A DNA stretch of 9,501 nucleotides, taken from contig CAJXQV010000034.1 of assembly GCA_913058165.1 (NCBI GenBank), forward strand, positions 1 through 9,501, read 5' to 3'. Every line of letters begins with the position of its first letter. Position 1 is the stretch's first letter. The notes beneath the pieces were generated by a model that made no database searches, was not told the DNA's origin, and saw only the letters and a list, made by a program, of their open reading frames with translations. The stretch comes from an uncultured Chromatiales bacterium (GTDB lineage Bacteria; Pseudomonadota; Gammaproteobacteria; Steroidobacterales; GCA-2729495). This document shows, one piece after another, positions 7,634 to 9,501 of the stretch. The translations under genes were made by a program, and so were the position numbers.

Positions 7634-8635
7634 CTAGCGGCCACTCAAACCATTTGAGTAATGCAACTGCCCCTGACCATCAATAATCACCGCCTCGTAG
7701 GCAGGCATGCTCTCGATCTGATGCAGTCCAGCCGAAACCCCAAGTACAAATACACTGGTCGACAAACCATCGGTCATGGTGCCATCCGGCCCGAGAATAG
7801 TGACGCTGCGTAAGCCCTCCGTCGGCAATCCGGAAGCAGGATCGAGAATATGGTGATACCGGGCGCCATCCTCGATAAAAAACCGCTCATAGTCACCGGA
7901 TGTCGACACAGCCTCATCAATAATGGGCAGGCGGGTCACAATGCCATCCGATTCATCCGGATGACGAATACCGATAATCCAGGGCACGCCGCGTCGGTCA
8001 CCGAGAATGCGCGTATCGCCGCCAGCCGTCGCGCTCGCATGAGCAACACCCTGCTCATCCAACAGAGCAATCACCCGCTCTACCGAATACCCTTTTGCGA
8101 TGCCGCCGAGGTTAATTCGTACGCCCGGGTGCAGAAACTGCACAGTATTACGCTCCATATCGAGTTGCACATGACGATAGTTAACCGTATCCAAATGATC
8201 GTCTATTGTATTGGCATCCGGACGGACCGAATTACGATAATCGTAAAGGTGGCCAACACTGTCATAGGTAATATCGAAAGCACCGCTTGTGGTCTCCGAC
8301 AGTTGCAACGCGCGCTGTAACAACTGCATCAACTCGGCGGAAACCTTTACCGGATGATCAGCCGCATAGGCATTGATATTCCACATCTCGGTATCGGCAA
8401 TATAGGTGCTCATGGCATTTTCGATGCGGTCGAACTCCGCCATCGACAAGCGCATCAGTTCACGCCCACGCTCAATACCCGCCTGGCTTGCATCTTCATT
8501 CCAGAATGTCACGGTAACCTGCGTGCCCATTTTGCTCTGCACTTCACGCAGCCATTCGGCCCCAGCCGAAGTCGAACTTAACAGCCCGGCAAGCACCACA
8601 TAGAACAAGCGAATAGATTTAGTCGGCATGGCCAT
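7634..8635 (-). CDS. apbE: FAD:protein FMN transferase, exported (ApbE family)
   Basis: ApbE enzymes take FMN from FAD and join it covalently to a Thr or Ser of a target protein, using Mg2+, on the outer side of the inner membrane. The 333-residue length is normal. Residues 1-26 form a signal peptide ending AGA. There is no lipobox Cys, so it is probably a soluble periplasmic form, unlike many ApbE lipoproteins. Family motifs in order: MGT (36-38), TSGAFDIT (116-123), LGGIAKGYSV (176-185), AGGD (204-207), STSGDYERFF (244-253), HHILDP (261-266) and TDGLST (288-293), whose Asp289 and Thr293 match the metal-binding pair. The stretch after FDIT reads YDSVGHLYDYR in place of the usual VGPLVNLWGF, a form I recall from apbE genes next to DUF3570. 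The ATG at 8635 is 24 bases after the DUF3570 stop; no clear ribosome site is seen, and an ATG at 8629 is possible. No flavin acceptor motif was found in neighbouring proteins. Confidence 0.95.
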   Translation of the reverse strand: MAMPTKSIRLFYVVLAGLLSSTSAGAEWLREVQSKMGTQVTVTFWNEDASQAGIERGRELMRLSMAEFDRIENAMSTYIADTEMWNINAYAADHPVKVSAELMQLLQRALQLSETTSGAFDITYDSVGHLYDYRNSVRPDANTIDDHLDTVNYRHVQLDMERNTVQFLHPGVRINLGGIAKGYSVERVIALLDEQGVAHASATAGGDTRILGDRRGVPWIIGIRHPDESDGIVTRLPIIDEAVSTSGDYERFFIEDGARYHHILDPASGLPTEGLRSVTILGPDGTMTDGLSTSVFVLGVSAGLHQIESMPAYEAVIIDGQGQLHYSNGLSGR

Positions 8636-8659
8636 CAGGCAACAAATAGAAGGAAAACA

Positions 8660-9452
8660 TTAGAAACCAATAGACAAATAGGCGCGAACCACATTGGCGT
8701 CAAACTCAAATAACTGTTCTGTAGCCAGTGTGGTGCCAGGTGAGTTATTGGTGTATTCATCGTAGCTCGACATGATGCGGTCATAGTAAAGATTGACCGA
8801 GCCGTTCTCTATCTGCCACCAGCCATTCGGCAAAAACTGATAGCTAAACCCCAAGCTCAACGTGTGACTGTCGAACGGACTCAACTCTTTATCGCGCCCC
8901 ATAAAGTTCTGTTGGTCTCTACGGGCAAACATATTGCTGAAAAAATCCGCACCGGTTTGCGTGTAGTAGCGATACCCCACATCAAATAACCATGAATTGC
9001 TAATAGCACGGGTATAACCCAACTCTATGTCATGCGCCTTAATTTCCCAATCGTCGCTATAGTAACGATACTTAGCATAAACGGATGAGCGCGGCTCCAG
9101 AAAATAAAGCCCGCGTAAAGATGCTGCATTACTGGTGCGTGTTCCCGGGTACATCTCAAGAGCATATGAGTAGCCTATAACGGATGCCTCATCAAGAAAT
9201 CGATACGAACGGTAAGGGTTATTCAAAAAGCCTTCATCAGTAATAGTTTCAAACGTTGCGCCAACCAATGCATTTTTTGTCAGGACCTGAGTAAACCCCA
9301 GTCGATAATTTCGGCGCTCGATACCCTGCTTAAACATAGGCGTACCATTTTTTCGCACCTCATCAGAAGCACGCCCGTAACCAAAACTAGCCGTACTCAA
9401 TCCACCGAAAAACTCTTGCGTGACTCCAAACCAATAGTTAGATGCCGAATAA
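8660..9452 (-). CDS. DUF3570 outer-membrane beta-barrel protein, 5' end missing (contig end)
   Basis: About 263 genuine C-terminal residues are present. The reading frame continues to 9481, but its first ten codons (translating as MGSEMCIRDS from a GTG) come from sequencing adapter and must be discarded; true coding begins at about the Tyr codon at 9451. The sequence alternates polar and aromatic residues in barrel-strand fashion and ends in Phe (YLSIGF), a typical outer-membrane barrel C-terminus. DUF3570 features include ASFGYGRASDEV, the NNPYRSYRFLDE segment, YPGTRTSNA, YRYYTQTGADFF and RDKELSPFDSHTLSLGFSYQF. I recall family members of about 400 residues, so roughly a third is missing. The function of DUF3570 barrels is unknown; from memory they neighbour apbE, TlpA-like and DUF4266 genes. 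The stop lies 24 bases before apbE, so the two are probably co-transcribed from a promoter off the contig. Confidence 0.9.
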
Positions 9453-9501
9453 CTGTCTCTTATACACATCTCCGAGCCCACGAGACAAGAGGCAATCTCG
9501 T
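9453..9501 (+). other. Illumina Nextera adapter read-through (not genomic)
   Basis: Positions 9453-9471 are the 19-base Tn5 mosaic end CTGTCTCTTATACACATCT. Positions 9472-9486 are CCGAGCCCACGAGAC, the rest of the Nextera read-2 adapter. Positions 9487-9494 are AAGAGGCA, which matches the i7 index I know as N711, and 9495-9501 (ATCTCGT) begin the P7 end. The order and content match adapter read-through exactly, so these bases are untrimmed library sequence and the true contig ends at 9452. Confidence 0.98.

Noticed and set aside
8957..8971. TGAD in the DUF3570 barrel as a possible flavinylation site.
   Set aside because: The residue after Gly-Ala is Asp, not Thr or Ser, and the segment is a barrel strand or turn conserved for other reasons in the family.
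9453..9471. Tn5 mosaic end, which could suggest a natural Tn5-type transposon at the contig edge.
   Set aside because: The following bases are the Nextera primer, an index and the start of P7, so it is library adapter.

Overview
The window is one end of a contig from what looks like a Gammaproteobacterium, probably marine or environmental. The grounds are the envelope proteins typical of Gram-negative bacteria, roughly even GC content, and a TPR/ExbB-type gene set I associate with Marinobacter-, Alcanivorax- or Cellvibrio-like bacteria. I cannot name the genus. Every convincing gene is on the minus strand, so the locus reads from right to left.

Right end: the last 49 bases (9453-9501) are Illumina Nextera adapter with an i7 index, not genome. 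They cut off the 5' part of a DUF3570 outer-membrane-barrel gene and create a false start for it. Next come apbE (FAD:protein FMN transferase, exported) and a 260-base intergenic region. That region holds a terminator-like hairpin and a CRP-type palindrome placed exactly as in a class II promoter.

From 7373 leftward lies a tightly packed set of genes: a TlpA/ResA-like thioredoxin, a secreted coiled-coil protein of unknown function, two large secreted TPR proteins (631 and 938 aa), a small TPR lipoprotein, a small secreted protein of unknown function, and an ExbB/TolQ/MotA-family proton-channel subunit that runs off the left edge. Junctions are 4-base GTGA or ATGA overlaps, a 20-base overlap, or gaps of 6 to 29 bases, so this is almost certainly one operon.

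All products except the channel subunit carry export signals or are barrel proteins, so the locus works in the inner membrane, periplasm and outer membrane. The best reading is a proton-motive-force-driven trans-envelope assembly (ExbB-like motor with periplasmic TPR scaffold proteins, resembling TonB/TtpC or Agl/Glt-type systems). It sits beside a periplasmic redox module (ApbE and TlpA) and an outer-membrane barrel. The substrate and function are unknown. ExbD/TonB-like partners would be expected beyond the left edge, and the rest of the DUF3570 gene, perhaps with a DUF4266 lipoprotein gene, beyond the right edge. I saw no tRNA, rRNA, CRISPR array, insertion sequence or prophage gene.
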